Shown: positions 45,727-54,077 of the stretch, piece by piece
Position numbering within the stretch: position 1 is the stretch's first letter
How the letters are laid out: every line of letters begins with the position of its first letter
Origin: Devosia soli
GTDB lineage: Bacteria; Pseudomonadota; Alphaproteobacteria; Rhizobiales; Devosiaceae
Assembly: GCF_000970455.1 (NCBI RefSeq)
Contig: NZ_LAJG01000005.1
Span: forward strand, 1 to 64,000
Length of the DNA stretch: 64,000 bases
Direction of reading: 5' to 3'
Position numbers and translations under genes: made by a program
Notes under the pieces: generated by a model
Database searches by the model: none
What the model was told of the DNA's origin: nothing
Seen by the model: the letters and a program-made list of their open reading frames with translations, nothing else

Positions 45727-46257
45727 CTAGACCCGCCATAAGGAAAGAGGTTTTGCCGCGAATAGGGCCCAGGTTGGGCGACCGTCCTTGGCCAGCCAGC
45801 GCACAAGCCATTTGTGGCCCTGCCAGATCGCGCCCCATTGTCTTGCCGAGTTAGTCGCCGAGCCGATGACCGCTACAGCACCAAATTCGGGCTCGTGCAG
45901 AGGCTTGAGACCAATGGATGCGGCACATGCCTGGACAACATTGGGAAGACCTCCAGCGGCCGCTAGAATCGCCCGGCATCCATCTTCGGTGTCATATTGC
46001 CCGCGAAGATGAGGTGCCGGATCCGAATGGCCGCAAGCAATCGCCCAATCGGCTAACAAAAGAGCGCAATCGGTCTGGCCCCAGACGAAGCCTACGGTCT
46101 GCTGATCAATGAATCCCTCGAACCGAGCCATCCGCTCGACAAGGTTAGGTTCGCCATGATGGCGACGGATCGCCTTTACCGCGCCGATGGATACGCACGG
46201 CTTCTCGCCCGCTGCCTCGATCAAGGCGCGGGTATCGTAACGGGTCCAGTTAGTCAT
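45727..46257 (-). CDS. Tail-associated cysteine-peptidase-like protein (DUF6950/NlpC-like)
   Basis: 176 residues containing FVWGQTDCALLLADWAIACG, the W-G-x-x-D-C-x-x-x-A-D pattern of DUF6950 and NlpC/P60-type phage proteins with a candidate nucleophile Cys. A downstream GAVAVIG segment and IWQGHKW would supply the His. In lambda the equivalent place is held by gpK-type cell-wall peptidases, so a role in wall penetration or tail-tip assembly is likely. Confidence 0.6.
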   Translation of the reverse strand: MTNWTRYDTRALIEAAGEKPCVSIGAVKAIRRHHGEPNLVERMARFEGFIDQQTVGFVWGQTDCALLLADWAIACGHSDPAPHLRGQYDTEDGCRAILAAAGGLPNVVQACAASIGLKPLHEPEFGAVAVIGSATNSARQWGAIWQGHKWLVRWLAKDGRPTWALFAAKPLSLWRV

Positions 46258-46826
46258 CAGCTAAACCGCGGCCAGACGATCTGTTTGTCGACCAGGCCGG
46301 GGATGCGCTCGGCGAAACGATCGGCTGGCGCCCCAGGGTTCAAAACCTTCGACCGAGCTCGTTGGTCCACATCCGACAGCACTGCACCACTGACCAGTGT
46401 GCGCAAGTCAAACCGATTGCGCACCTCGAGCACGAGGGTCGAAACCACTTGGTCGCCACTCACCGAATCGTCGCTGGGCATGTTGTCCACGAAGCCGGTG
46501 AACTTGACTTCTGGATCACCCACCGGCTGGTCCCACTCATCACAGGGCTGGATCAGCAGCTGCACTTTGGCGTCGATGACTTCACCTGCCTCCATATCCT
46601 CGTAGGCGAGATCGGAGACGGCTTGGTCAACGCCAGACATGGAAAGCATCAGCGTGGATGCCTCCCCGTTCATGGCGCTCTCGATCTGGTCGAGACCTTC
46701 AGTCAGCCGCGCACCCACCCAAATGTCCCCATTGGCGTCTAGGTATGGCCCAGCCCCGTCCCACATGCGAAAAGTCTTGGACGGGAACTCAATGCGGCAA
46801 AGAACGCGCAGGCTCTTGATTGCCAT
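46257..46826 (-). CDS. Distal tail / baseplate-hub-like protein
   Basis: 189 residues from the ATG at 46826, overlapping the upstream stop (ATGA). It is predominantly beta with acidic loops (DQIESAMNGEASTLMLSMSG, FTGFVDNMPSDDSV). It lies between the tape-measure-proximal protein and the peptidase-like gene, where phages encode distal tail and minor tail proteins. No named family can be assigned with confidence. Confidence 0.55.
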   Translation of the reverse strand: MAIKSLRVLCRIEFPSKTFRMWDGAGPYLDANGDIWVGARLTEGLDQIESAMNGEASTLMLSMSGVDQAVSDLAYEDMEAGEVIDAKVQLLIQPCDEWDQPVGDPEVKFTGFVDNMPSDDSVSGDQVVSTLVLEVRNRFDLRTLVSGAVLSDVDQRARSKVLNPGAPADRFAERIPGLVDKQIVWPRFS

Positions 46827-47539
46827 CACGCCACTCCGAGCGCCAAGTCGTTCCAATAATCCACCGCTTCGACAAATTCGACCGAAGCGACGTCGATCTC
46901 AGTGTTGTTCAGAGGCAGGTCCATGCCTCGATCGTCAGACAAATGGCAGAGGCAGGTGGGAGCATCGCATTCGAGCTGCGCCCCTGCAGGAATGGCCTGG
47001 CGAATGGCCGGAAACACCGGCACTTGGAACGTCGTCTCACTCGGCTGAGCCAGTACCCGTCCGGTCTGGTAGAGCGCGTCCTGATAGCTGAAGCGAATGC
47101 CCGCTGCGGCGGCGGCGTTGATAAGTCGAACGGTGATCACCGTTGCCCCCAGCGGGGCATAGGTGGCCATCTCGACATTGATTGATCCTTGGATGAACGC
47201 GGAGTCGTCATCGAAGCCGGTGTCATCGTCGAACGTCACTAACGCTTCCCGCTCGCGCTCGCCTGAAGGGTATGGAGCACTATCGAACGCCCAAACCGGA
47301 ACGGCCACTAGACCCGCCTTCCCGGCAAGGTCGGTGGCGATGGTATTCCAAACCCGCCGCATGGCGCGTGTCCGAACAGATACGTCCGTCATCGACACAC
47401 GCCAGAATCCTCGATCGGTGCGGATGTTGCGCTCGATCCCGCCCAGCGACTTGCCGCCGCCTCGCGAGAACGCGACCTGAGAAGCCATGGCACGGGCGGG
47501 AACAAGCAGCTTTGCTGGCCAGCGGATGATATTAGCCAA
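46826..47539 (-). CDS. Minor tail protein downstream of tape measure
   Basis: About 237 residues if it starts at the TTG at 47539, which overlaps the tape-measure stop by 8 bp. An internal ATG (MASQVAFSRGGGKSLGGIER) is an alternative. It includes a DDDTGFDDDSAF segment and a beta-rich C-terminal half. The context suggests a distal-tail component. The start is uncertain. Confidence 0.5.
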   Translation of the reverse strand: MANIIRWPAKLLVPARAMASQVAFSRGGGKSLGGIERNIRTDRGFWRVSMTDVSVRTRAMRRVWNTIATDLAGKAGLVAVPVWAFDSAPYPSGEREREALVTFDDDTGFDDDSAFIQGSINVEMATYAPLGATVITVRLINAAAAAGIRFSYQDALYQTGRVLAQPSETTFQVPVFPAIRQAIPAGAQLECDAPTCLCHLSDDRGMDLPLNNTEIDVASVEFVEAVDYWNDLALGVA

Positions 47540-49235
47540 GGCGGTAATCCGATCCTGCTTGCTGGACTTGGTAGCGAGACATGGCTGACGGTGCGTCTTT
47601 TGCTGCGCCAGCTCTCGCCGTGGCAACAATGGACGGCGCCGCCTGTGTGACGGTGGACTGCGATACGCTTTGGACGAACGGCAGAATGTTGCCGTTCCCA
47701 TCAGCAGCAACACCGACAGTGACGTGCACAGACTGCTGGTCTTGATTTGCGGCGGAGACGCCGAGCCGTCCATCAGGCCCGCGGCGCAGCGGCATGATGG
47801 CTTCCGGCCCAGCCTCACCCATCAGCCCTGCCCCGCTTGCCATGGGGAAAAGTGTCGGTCGAGAAACGATGCCGCCGTTGGCGAATGGCTGCACATGGCC
47901 ACCACTGAAGACTCCGCCATTCGCGAAGCCGCCGCCAAACAGTCCGGAGAGGATGCTGCCGAGGAAGCCGAAACCTCCCCCCATGCCGCCGAAGATGCTG
48001 GATGCCTGCTGGAGCGCGTACTGGGCCACATTGCCAAGGACATCCAGCATCACTTGGCCGAAGTCCTTGGCGCCGCTGATCAGATCCTTTAGCGCCCCGC
48101 CGATCGACTTGCCGAGATTGTTGGCGAACTCCTGAGCGCGTTCAGCAGCAGCCTTCAGACCATCGTTTGCTAGGTTCTTGACGTTGTCGTTTGCCGCCGA
48201 GGCGGCCCCGCCTAGCGCTTCCGTTTCCTTGCGCGTGCGGGCAATGTCCTGGGCTCGCTTGGACCAAGCGTCTCCAAGTCCGCCGAGATAGTCTGTCCCG
48301 AAAGCGTTCGCCCCTGCATCACCAATGTTCGAGCCGAGTTGGCCCGCTGCTCCAGCAAACGGATTATCGAAGCCACTGATCTGTGGCATTCCGAAGGTTG
48401 GGATGTTCAGTCCGAATTGCCCAAGTCCATCGTTGGCCGTCGTGATGAGGCTGTTGATGAGCTCGGTCGCGCGTTGAATTGACCACTCGATGCCTTTGAT
48501 GACGATGTTGGCGGTCTGGATCGTAACGTCGCCGATGGCCGCCGGCAGACCAGACCACAGTGCGCCTATGGCCTGCACGGCAAAAGAGAACGAGCCGATG
48601 ATCGTGTTTGCCATACCCTTGATGATGGGCGCGATCTGATCCCAGACCCACTGCAGCGCAGAGACGATGCCGCCCCAGACCGGAGCCAGGATCGAGCCGA
48701 TCATCTCGGCGAACATCTGCCAGCCGGCCAAAGCCACGTCGAAAAAGCTAACCTGCACGTCGGCGGTTTTGTTGAACTCGTAGGTGAGCCCGCCGATGGC
48801 GGCGGCAACGACGCCGATAACAGCGGCCAGCGGCCAGAATTTCGCAATCAGGCCTGTTGTCAGGTCCGAGATCGTGCGAAGTGCGGGAGCAAAACCGCCC
48901 TGGAATATCTGCGATCCCTGCTGAATGGCCACCATCGCGGGGTTCATGCCCGACGCAAGCGAAACGACCACGTCATTGAGCTGGTAGATCATCATCGTGC
49001 GTTGCTGCATCGAGGAACGGATGATGCCGTTCTGAGCCATCAGAGCAGCGTTGTGGGCTTGGGCTGCAGCAGTAGCCGCCTTCTGCCCTGCCGCTTCAGC
49101 CTGTGAGGCCCCAGCAAGCCGCTGGGCGGCCGCAGAAGCCTGCCCCGCCGCCCCTGTAAGCTGATGGAGCGAGACCGTGCCCTTCTCGACCTGCGAGGAG
49201 TCCACGGCCAAGCCGAGGCGAGCAACATCGGGCAT
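47532..49235 (-). CDS. Tail tape-measure protein
   Basis: 567 residues starting MPDVARLGLAVDSSQVEKGT, a start common to lambda-type tape measures. Long Ala/Gln-rich helices follow, then hydrophobic segments (LAAVIGVVAAAIGGL), glycine-rich stretches, and the C-terminal LMGEAGPEAIMPLRRGPDGR motif of this family. It sets tail length and is probably ejected during DNA entry. A short length implies a comparatively short tail. Confidence 0.88.
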   Translation of the reverse strand: MPDVARLGLAVDSSQVEKGTVSLHQLTGAAGQASAAAQRLAGASQAEAAGQKAATAAAQAHNAALMAQNGIIRSSMQQRTMMIYQLNDVVVSLASGMNPAMVAIQQGSQIFQGGFAPALRTISDLTTGLIAKFWPLAAVIGVVAAAIGGLTYEFNKTADVQVSFFDVALAGWQMFAEMIGSILAPVWGGIVSALQWVWDQIAPIIKGMANTIIGSFSFAVQAIGALWSGLPAAIGDVTIQTANIVIKGIEWSIQRATELINSLITTANDGLGQFGLNIPTFGMPQISGFDNPFAGAAGQLGSNIGDAGANAFGTDYLGGLGDAWSKRAQDIARTRKETEALGGAASAANDNVKNLANDGLKAAAERAQEFANNLGKSIGGALKDLISGAKDFGQVMLDVLGNVAQYALQQASSIFGGMGGGFGFLGSILSGLFGGGFANGGVFSGGHVQPFANGGIVSRPTLFPMASGAGLMGEAGPEAIMPLRRGPDGRLGVSAANQDQQSVHVTVGVAADGNGNILPFVQSVSQSTVTQAAPSIVATARAGAAKDAPSAMSRYQVQQAGSDYRLG

Positions 49236-49246
49236 AGGTCACCTCA

Positions 49247-49606
49247 TCAGAAAATGGCGTCAAAGAGTTCCGGCGTCATGGTGCGCTCGGAGATTGTGTT
49301 TGGATTGCCGCCTTCAGCTTGCTCGCGACCGGCGACTTCACGGCAGACAGCTAGATAGGCCGTGTCCATGGCACGGAGGGCTCGCCATTCCATTGTGGAG
49401 GGCGCAGAGCCGGTCAGGGACGCCCATTCCGCCATTTCCCGCCATGACAGCGCCTGTGGCCCGGAAAAGCCGTCCTGACGCCCCTGATGGAGTTCTATGA
49501 ACCAGTGCCAGAGGTATTCCTGCCCCCATGGTATGTCTGGCTCATAGCTCGGCGCGAGAACAGCCGAGCGAACGATCTGACAGAAATCGTCCGTCAGCTC
49601 TTGGTA
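49247..49606 (-). CDS. GT-type C-terminal extension of the tail chaperone, expressed by -1 frameshift
   Basis: This frame has no good start of its own. It overlaps the end of the G-like gene in the -1 frame and continues YQELTDDFCQIVRSAVLAPS for about 119 residues. After slippage on A-AAT-TTT (49612-49606) the fused product would be about 243 residues. In long-tailed phages the GT fusion loads tape measure and tube subunits. The arrangement just upstream of the tape-measure gene is the classical one. Confidence 0.7.
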   Translation of the reverse strand, partial: YQELTDDFCQIVRSAVLAPSYEPDIPWGQEYLWHWFIELHQGRQDGFSGPQALSWREMAEWASLTGSAPSTMEWRALRAMDTAYLAVCREVAGREQAEGGNPNTISERTMTPELFDAIF

Positions 49607-49977
49607 AAATTTGCGATCTTGCGCGCGGCCTCCACGACCTGCGCATAAAGCCATGTTTCTTTGGTTAGGATGGCCTTGATCGTTGCGGGATCGCTGCTGG
49701 GTACAGCGCCGTCATAGGTGTTGCCACCCCAATCCCAAGAGGCAACATAGGAAACGGCCTGATCGATTTCGTTTTGCTCAACTGTGTCTGCATCGATCAG
49801 CTTGCGCTTCTGCTGCTTGGCAAGGATGGCATCGGTCTGCTTTCGCACAACCGCCATTGCCGCTTCCGAGCCAGCCGAGCGCACCATGATCTTGATGCCC
49901 ATCGGCTCGCCGGTCGCAGGGTGCTCGACGTCGAGTTCGAACAGCTGCTCGGTTGAAACGAGGCCAGAGATTTCCAT
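49594..49977 (-). CDS. Tail assembly chaperone (G-like)
   Basis: 127 residues, between the tail tube genes and the tape measure. It begins MEISGLVSTEQLFELDVEHP and ends ARKIANFTKS just after the slippery site. The position, size and overlap with the next frame are those of lambda gpG. It should bind the tape-measure protein during tail assembly. Confidence 0.7.
   Translation of the reverse strand: MEISGLVSTEQLFELDVEHPATGEPMGIKIMVRSAGSEAAMAVVRKQTDAILAKQQKRKLIDADTVEQNEIDQAVSYVASWDWGGNTYDGAVPSSDPATIKAILTKETWLYAQVVEAARKIANFTKS
49606..49612 (-). promoter_or_regulatory. Programmed -1 frameshift slippery heptamer
   Basis: The minus strand reads GC-A-AAT-TTT-ACC in the G-like frame. A AAT TTT fits the X XXY YYZ rule exactly. 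It lies about 10 nt before the zero-frame TGA (49596-49594), and the -1 frame is open for 119 codons. Confidence 0.65.
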
Positions 49978-49980
49978 CCG

Positions 49981-50163
49981 CTATTCCTTCGACTTGGGAG
50001 CAGGCTTGGCGGGTTCGCCGGTGACTTCGAAGCCCAGGCCTTCGAAAGCCTTGGCCTCGTCCTTGGTCAGCTCGACATCAAGAGCGGAGCCGGGGAGCAA
50101 CGGCACGTCGATGCCGTCGCGGGAAATGGTGCGGGCATCCTGCCCAATGTTCTTGATCTGCAT
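49981..50163 (-). CDS. Small phage tail-region protein
   Basis: 60 residues, MQIKNIGQDARTISRDGIDV at the start and a Lys/Pro-rich end. The pattern with a beta-rich core (VPLLPGSALDVELTKDEAKA) resembles short proteins next to tail-tube genes. It is 9 bp after the tail-tube gene and 3 bp before the chaperone. Exact role unknown. Confidence 0.5.
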   Translation of the reverse strand: MQIKNIGQDARTISRDGIDVPLLPGSALDVELTKDEAKAFEGLGFEVTGEPAKPAPKSKE

Positions 50164-50172
50164 GATAGCTCC

Positions 50173-50904
50173 TTAGCCGAGCGGCGCGACGCGCACGGTA
50201 TTGCTGTTCACTTCGACAGTGCATTGCAGCTGCCGCACATTGTTTGGGCCGCCAAAGCCTTCAGTGGCGCCGGCAACGAGTCCCACGAAATATCGCTTTG
50301 ATGGGACGGGCACGGTCGATGCCGTATGCACGCCCGACTGTGTGCCGGTGGTGGTGATCGCCGCGCCGCCTGGCGTTGCTGAAACACTGAAAGCGCCTGT
50401 GGTGAGCCCAGCAGCTGCCACATAGTAGGTGGTGCCGGCAGTGAGGCCGGTGGGCAGGGCTCCAGTGGTCGTGAACTTGATCGGCGTACCGGCTGAAAGA
50501 CCGTGATTTGCCCAAGTGATGACGCCGGGCGCTGCGATCGTCATTGTCACGACCGACGACTTGACGATGGGGTCATCGTTTAGGTCGACGCGGAATGGGT
50601 AGTTGTAATCGGTGCGCTCAGCTGCCAGCATCGCAATCTGGCCGGCGTCCGTTGCGGAAACGGCAAAATTGTCCTGTCGAGAAGGCGCATTGCGCGTGCC
50701 CTTCTGCTTGACGTCACGGCCGCGATCAATAAGGGGCGTGGTGATCAGCGCAGCAGCATCGCCGAGCGATCCTGCTTCCATGTAATTCTTGACCTCAGTC
50801 CAGACGACCGAGGCAAAATCTGCTTCCGTGACATCGACGTCGGGAAGCTCCATGGCAGGGCCGATATAATACCGGCATCCGGCTACTGGATAGAGCGTGG
50901 CCAT
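50173..50904 (-). CDS. Major tail tube protein with inserted Ig-like module
   Basis: 243 residues. The N- and C-terminal parts (MATLYPVAGCRYYIGPAMEL; RQLQCTVEVNSNTVRVAPLG) look like a phage tail tube fold. A separate beta module lies roughly at 120-195 (GVITWANHGLSAGTPIKF, LTAGTTYYVAAAGLTTGAFS). It resembles surface-display domains added to tail and capsid proteins. The place upstream of the chaperones supports major tail protein. Confidence 0.7.
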   Translation of the reverse strand: MATLYPVAGCRYYIGPAMELPDVDVTEADFASVVWTEVKNYMEAGSLGDAAALITTPLIDRGRDVKQKGTRNAPSRQDNFAVSATDAGQIAMLAAERTDYNYPFRVDLNDDPIVKSSVVTMTIAAPGVITWANHGLSAGTPIKFTTTGALPTGLTAGTTYYVAAAGLTTGAFSVSATPGGAAITTTGTQSGVHTASTVPVPSKRYFVGLVAGATEGFGGPNNVRQLQCTVEVNSNTVRVAPLG

Positions 50905-50927
50905 GTGGCCCTCCTATGGTTGAATGA

Positions 50928-51353
50928 TCAGGCCCAACATTCGAAGGGCACTAGGACAGGCACGAGCACGCCAGGAGGCGTCGTCTCGACCAGCATTGAG
51001 CCGACTTCGGCGTCTGCTGTGATGCGGACGATGAGCCCGAGAGCGTGGCTAAGCTTCAAATCGGCATGGAAATGCGCAGCGACAGCGCCTGCGATGTCGG
51101 TGATGCGCGTGCCCTTGTTCAGCCCGTCGCGCACATTGACCTGCAGAAAGCCGATGCGCTGGTGTGGGCCATCGCTATCGATCAGCACGCGGTTGGCCGC
51201 ATTCGGAGCGAAGATCGCCTCGAGATAGCGATTGTCGTTTGGCTTGGTGAAATTTAGGTTCGGCCAAGCGACAGGGTGGGCCGGCGAGAGAACCAGTGTC
51301 GCGAGCCGCGCCAAAAGCGCCTCTTCGATAGCACCTTCCGTGGTCGTGGCCAT
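50928..51353 (-). CDS. Tail terminator / DUF4128-like protein
   Basis: 141 residues from the ATG at 51353 (MATTTEGAIEEALLARLATL). The conserved-looking core YLEAIFAPNAANRVLIDSDG, then RIGFLQVNVRDGLNKG, fits DUF4128-type proteins encoded before the tail tube, which cap the tail tube. It is followed by the tube gene at 23 bp. Confidence 0.6.
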   Translation of the reverse strand: MATTTEGAIEEALLARLATLVLSPAHPVAWPNLNFTKPNDNRYLEAIFAPNAANRVLIDSDGPHQRIGFLQVNVRDGLNKGTRITDIAGAVAAHFHADLKLSHALGLIVRITADAEVGSMLVETTPPGVLVPVLVPFECWA

Positions 51354-51372
51354 TGTGCGATACCTCTGGCCC

Positions 51373-51591
51373 ATGGCCGATGATTTAAGCAACGAACAGG
51401 TCTGGAACCGCATTCAGGTCGCCAGAGATGCCCTTGGGCAGGAGAAAGGCGCGTCCGTGGCCGGGAACACAGCCATTGAGGCTGCGCGCCGCTCCCTGCT
51501 CTTGCTGCAGATGGGCGTGCTGAAAGCGTCTGAGGACGCTAAAGACCGAGCCGAGCCCTCACCCGAGCCGCGACCTGATCCACGATCATAG
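51373..51591 (+). CDS. Small plus-strand hypothetical protein
   Basis: 72 residues, MADDLSNEQVWNRIQVARDA onward, helical and rich in Ala, Glu and Arg, ending in a Pro/Arg tail. It fills a 185-bp gap in the minus-strand array and overlaps the end of the convergent gp10-like gene by 53 bp. No strong ribosome site is visible, so expression is uncertain. Confidence 0.4.
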   Translation: MADDLSNEQVWNRIQVARDALGQEKGASVAGNTAIEAARRSLLLLQMGVLKASEDAKDRAEPSPEPRPDPRS

Positions 51592-51994
51592 GCCAGCGTT
51601 GACCTGCCATGGTTACCCATGGACGGCCCGCCTCACCATTCGCTGAATAGTGGACATACCCCGCATAATTGGCCGTGTAGCCAAGGTAGATCGTCTCACC
51701 GAGATCACTGCCGCTGATCACCAGCATGACATCGCCGAGATCAGCAGGAACCGGCACGCCGGGATTGTCCCTGGTCAGCAGCGGCATGGCCGTCTGCGAT
51801 GCCACCAGCGAAGCCCGTAGAAAGCCTGTTCGCTTGTAGCCGCTCGGCGCCGGTGGAGCGTCATAGACCGTCTGCACCAGCAGCAGATCCATTTGCTCGA
51901 CCAGTTCTTGCACGCTCTCCCGGAATACCACCTCGAGCGCGCCTTCGACCGACTGCGCCCAGTCTGCGACCTGCGCTTCGAAAGAGAGGGTCAT
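51539..51994 (-). CDS. Head-tail joining protein, HK97 gp10-like
   Basis: 151 residues. The order of features matches gp10-type tail completion proteins: an N-terminal helix (EGALEVVFRESVQELVEQMD), then YKRTGFLRASLVAS, then YAGYVHYSANGEAGRPWVTM. It overlaps the start of the downstream reading frame by 4 bp with the minor head gene. Confidence 0.7.
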   Translation of the reverse strand: MTLSFEAQVADWAQSVEGALEVVFRESVQELVEQMDLLLVQTVYDAPPAPSGYKRTGFLRASLVASQTAMPLLTRDNPGVPVPADLGDVMLVISGSDLGETIYLGYTANYAGYVHYSANGEAGRPWVTMAGQRWPMIVDQVAARVRARLGL

Positions 51995-53043
51995 GCCAAC
52001 TGCCGGCGACGGATCAGCGCGGCGGTGTAGTCGATCTTGTACGTCACTGGGCAGTTACACCCGACTGTGTGCCGAGCAGGAAGGCCGGGCGCATGCGGAT
52101 ACGGGATCAGCGTACCGTCAGGAGCCACAAAAGGCTGGTCGTATGGCACAGTTTGCCCCACCATGGCCTTGTGCTGCGACCGCGGATGCTCGCTGATGGT
52201 GCGCCCCCAGGTCTTTGTCACGTCGCGCGGATCGATCTTGCCGCTCTCGATGCCCTGGCGAATGCCCTCGTTCTTTGCCATGGCCAATGCGGCGCGCGTC
52301 TCGTTGAGCGCGATGACATCGGCGCGGAACTTCAGCTGCTTGTCATTTAGGCGGCCGACGATGCGATCGACATCCTGACGAAACAGCGCTTTTCCTTCGC
52401 TGATCGCTTTCGCCACCATCCGGTCGAACCGTTTGTCGCGCTGCTTGAGCTGCAGATAATCTCGCATGCCCTCTGGATCGCCAGAAATGAGCGAGGAGCG
52501 GGCTTTAGCCTGCGTCCGCTCCTGAGGCCCGCTAAGACCGATATAGCCGCCCTCGCGTTTCCCTGTGGCTCTATTGACCCTGCCGACTGCCTCTAGCGCC
52601 GTCTTGGTCGGATTGTCGCCACGTGCCAAGCCTTCGGTGAGCGCAATGCGGAGCAACTGCTTGGCCTGCTCTGTCTCGCGCGTCACGAGTTGCGCACTGA
52701 GATCGCGAAGCAGCGCCTCGGCGATCAGGTTGCGGACACCGAACGAGAGGGCGACGCGTGTGCCGGCTGGATCGCGCACGATGACATCTGCCGCCATGGC
52801 TATGCCGCCACGATTGAATGCATCCGCAATGGCGAGGTCGAGGCCGCCGAATGCTGCTCGATCGATGCCCAGAAGATCGATAGCCGCTTCGATGTTGCCG
52901 CGATCGATCTCAGCCACGATCCTCTTGAGCATGGCAGGTGTCACGCCGGCCTTGATGCGATCATAGGCTTCCAGGAACGCGGCGCGCACCTCCGGCGAGA
53001 ACTTATCGACGAGCTGATCGAACGGTGTCCGGTTGGAAGCCAT
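51991..53043 (-). CDS. Minor head morphogenesis protein (Mu gpF / SPP1 gp7-like)
   Basis: 350 residues. The C-terminal part contains EHPRSQHKAMVGQTVPYDQP followed by the GTLIPYPHAPG and HTVGCNCPVTY motifs, the classic Mu F-like ending. The N-terminal two thirds are helical. In phages this protein sits inside the head near the portal. Normally it is encoded between portal and capsid genes, but here it lies downstream of a connector-like gene and no portal or capsid gene is nearby. Confidence 0.75.
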   Translation of the reverse strand: MASNRTPFDQLVDKFSPEVRAAFLEAYDRIKAGVTPAMLKRIVAEIDRGNIEAAIDLLGIDRAAFGGLDLAIADAFNRGGIAMAADVIVRDPAGTRVALSFGVRNLIAEALLRDLSAQLVTRETEQAKQLLRIALTEGLARGDNPTKTALEAVGRVNRATGKREGGYIGLSGPQERTQAKARSSLISGDPEGMRDYLQLKQRDKRFDRMVAKAISEGKALFRQDVDRIVGRLNDKQLKFRADVIALNETRAALAMAKNEGIRQGIESGKIDPRDVTKTWGRTISEHPRSQHKAMVGQTVPYDQPFVAPDGTLIPYPHAPGLPARHTVGCNCPVTYKIDYTAALIRRRQLA

Positions 53044-53468
53044 CAGAGAGCAAGGTCCAGGTCATAGAGAACAGCGATTCCAGCCGGCGAGAGAGCCCGC
53101 ACGGCCTGTATTTCTTCCCAGGCATGTGTGGCATCGTCCGCCGCATCCGCGAACGTCAGCGCCTCGCCCAAGAGGATGGTATCATCATCTGTCGGGGCTA
53201 TGCCCGCAGCGCCGGAGATCGTCACCGTGCGTTTGGTCATGCCGATCAACGTGCCGTTTATGTCTCGCAGTTCCTTGTCGGACTGCAGGGCAATGACAGG
53301 GGTGTAGGTGATCGTTGGCTCGGTAGGAATCCATGGGGTCGATGGATCAGGCGTGCCGGGAACGACGCGGCGGATCGTGGCCGGATAGCCGTTGGGCTGG
53401 GACACGTCGCCGATAGAGGCGAGAGCGGCTTCGACTTCCTGAGCGACTTTCGACCAATCCTCGGCCAT
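53043..53468 (-). CDS. Head-completion-like phage protein
   Basis: 141 residues, mainly beta (GYPATIRRVVPGTPDPSTPW, MTKRTVTISGAAGIAPTDDD). It overlaps both neighbours by one base, in the classical TGATG arrangement. Position between a connector-like and a minor head gene suggests a head-closure component. The family is not certain. Confidence 0.55.
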   Translation of the reverse strand: MAEDWSKVAQEVEAALASIGDVSQPNGYPATIRRVVPGTPDPSTPWIPTEPTITYTPVIALQSDKELRDINGTLIGMTKRTVTISGAAGIAPTDDDTILLGEALTFADAADDATHAWEEIQAVRALSPAGIAVLYDLDLAL

Positions 53469-53929
53469 CAGATGTTCTCCGAGATCGGCCCGATGGAGCC
53501 AAAGAAAAAGCCCATGGCGTTGCGGTCAAGAATATAGGGCTCGAACAGCGCCTCGATCAGTGTGCTCACCGGCATAGCGGCATAGATGCCAGAGGCGTTT
53601 CCTGTGACCTGCCAGCGGATTTTGTCGACCTGCACAAGGCTCTTCTGCTCGCTTGCGGTGTAGGTCTTGCTGAAGAACCCGGGGGTCGTTAGCTCGATAT
53701 AGGCGGCGATGTAGGCCGCTTCAGTCGTCAAGGGCAGGTCTGCCTCATCTGGGGTGAAATCGACGCTGTAGCCCGCCGCCAAGAGGTTTGGCGCGTATCT
53801 CATCCGAACCATGTCTGACGCTCTGGTCAGGGCAGCAGTTGCAGCCTGATCCGTTGCTTCTGTCGGAGCTTGATCGCCTCGAACGCTGGCATACTGACGC
53901 CAGCCGTCTATCGTGCCGTATGTGGCCAT
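53468..53929 (-). CDS. Head-tail connector-like protein (gp6/DnaT-like)
   Basis: 153 residues beginning MATYGTIDGWRQYASVRGDQ, with helices around residues 30-50 and 70-85 and the ending GFFFGSIGPISENI. The form fits small connector proteins that follow the major capsid gene. It is the first gene of the leftward late block and has GAGG before the ATG. Directly upstream is a terminator instead of the expected capsid gene. Confidence 0.6.
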   Translation of the reverse strand: MATYGTIDGWRQYASVRGDQAPTEATDQAATAALTRASDMVRMRYAPNLLAAGYSVDFTPDEADLPLTTEAAYIAAYIELTTPGFFSKTYTASEQKSLVQVDKIRWQVTGNASGIYAAMPVSTLIEALFEPYILDRNAMGFFFGSIGPISENI

Positions 53930-53942
53930 GGTGGCGCCTCAT

Positions 53943-53970
53943 GAAAAAGCCCCGCGGATGCGAGGCTGTT
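53943..53970 (-). terminator. Terminator just upstream of the connector-like gene
   Basis: On the minus strand GCCTCGC pairs with GCGGGGC (7 bp including one G-T pair, ATCC loop) and is followed by TTTTTC. It ends about 14 bp before the connector gene ATG. It would stop minus-strand transcripts arriving from the integrase region. Confidence 0.65.
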
Positions 53971-54003
53971 AATCTTGATTGCCAGCAACGCTATGCCGGC
54001 GCT

Positions 54004-54077
54004 TGGCCTGATGTTCAAATGCGAACGCGCCGTGGCCCTGGCAGGCCACGACGCGCTCTAACCAACCGAACCTCAGG
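54004..54077 (-). other. Degenerate tRNA-like fold beside the integrase gene
   Basis: On the minus strand CCTGAGG (54077-54071) pairs with CATCAGG (54013-54007) at 6 of 7 positions and is followed by CCA. Inside are a D-loop-like GGTTGGTTAGAGCGC (54067-54053), a 7-bp hairpin CGTGGCC/GGCCACG (54050-54031) and a GTTC/GAAC arm. The T-arm and D-stem are not canonical, so it is not a functional tRNA. It may be an attachment-site remnant or a small RNA. Confidence 0.3.

Noticed and set aside
49247-49654. An independent gene starting upstream of the frameshift site (MALCAGRGGRAQ)
   Set aside because: That start has no ribosome site and lies inside the G-like gene. Expression through the slippery heptamer explains the frame better.
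54007-54077. A true tRNA gene upstream of the integrase
   Set aside because: The D-stem lacks its normal 5' half, the anticodon hairpin has the wrong loop size, and the T-arm does not form. It is only reported as tRNA-like.
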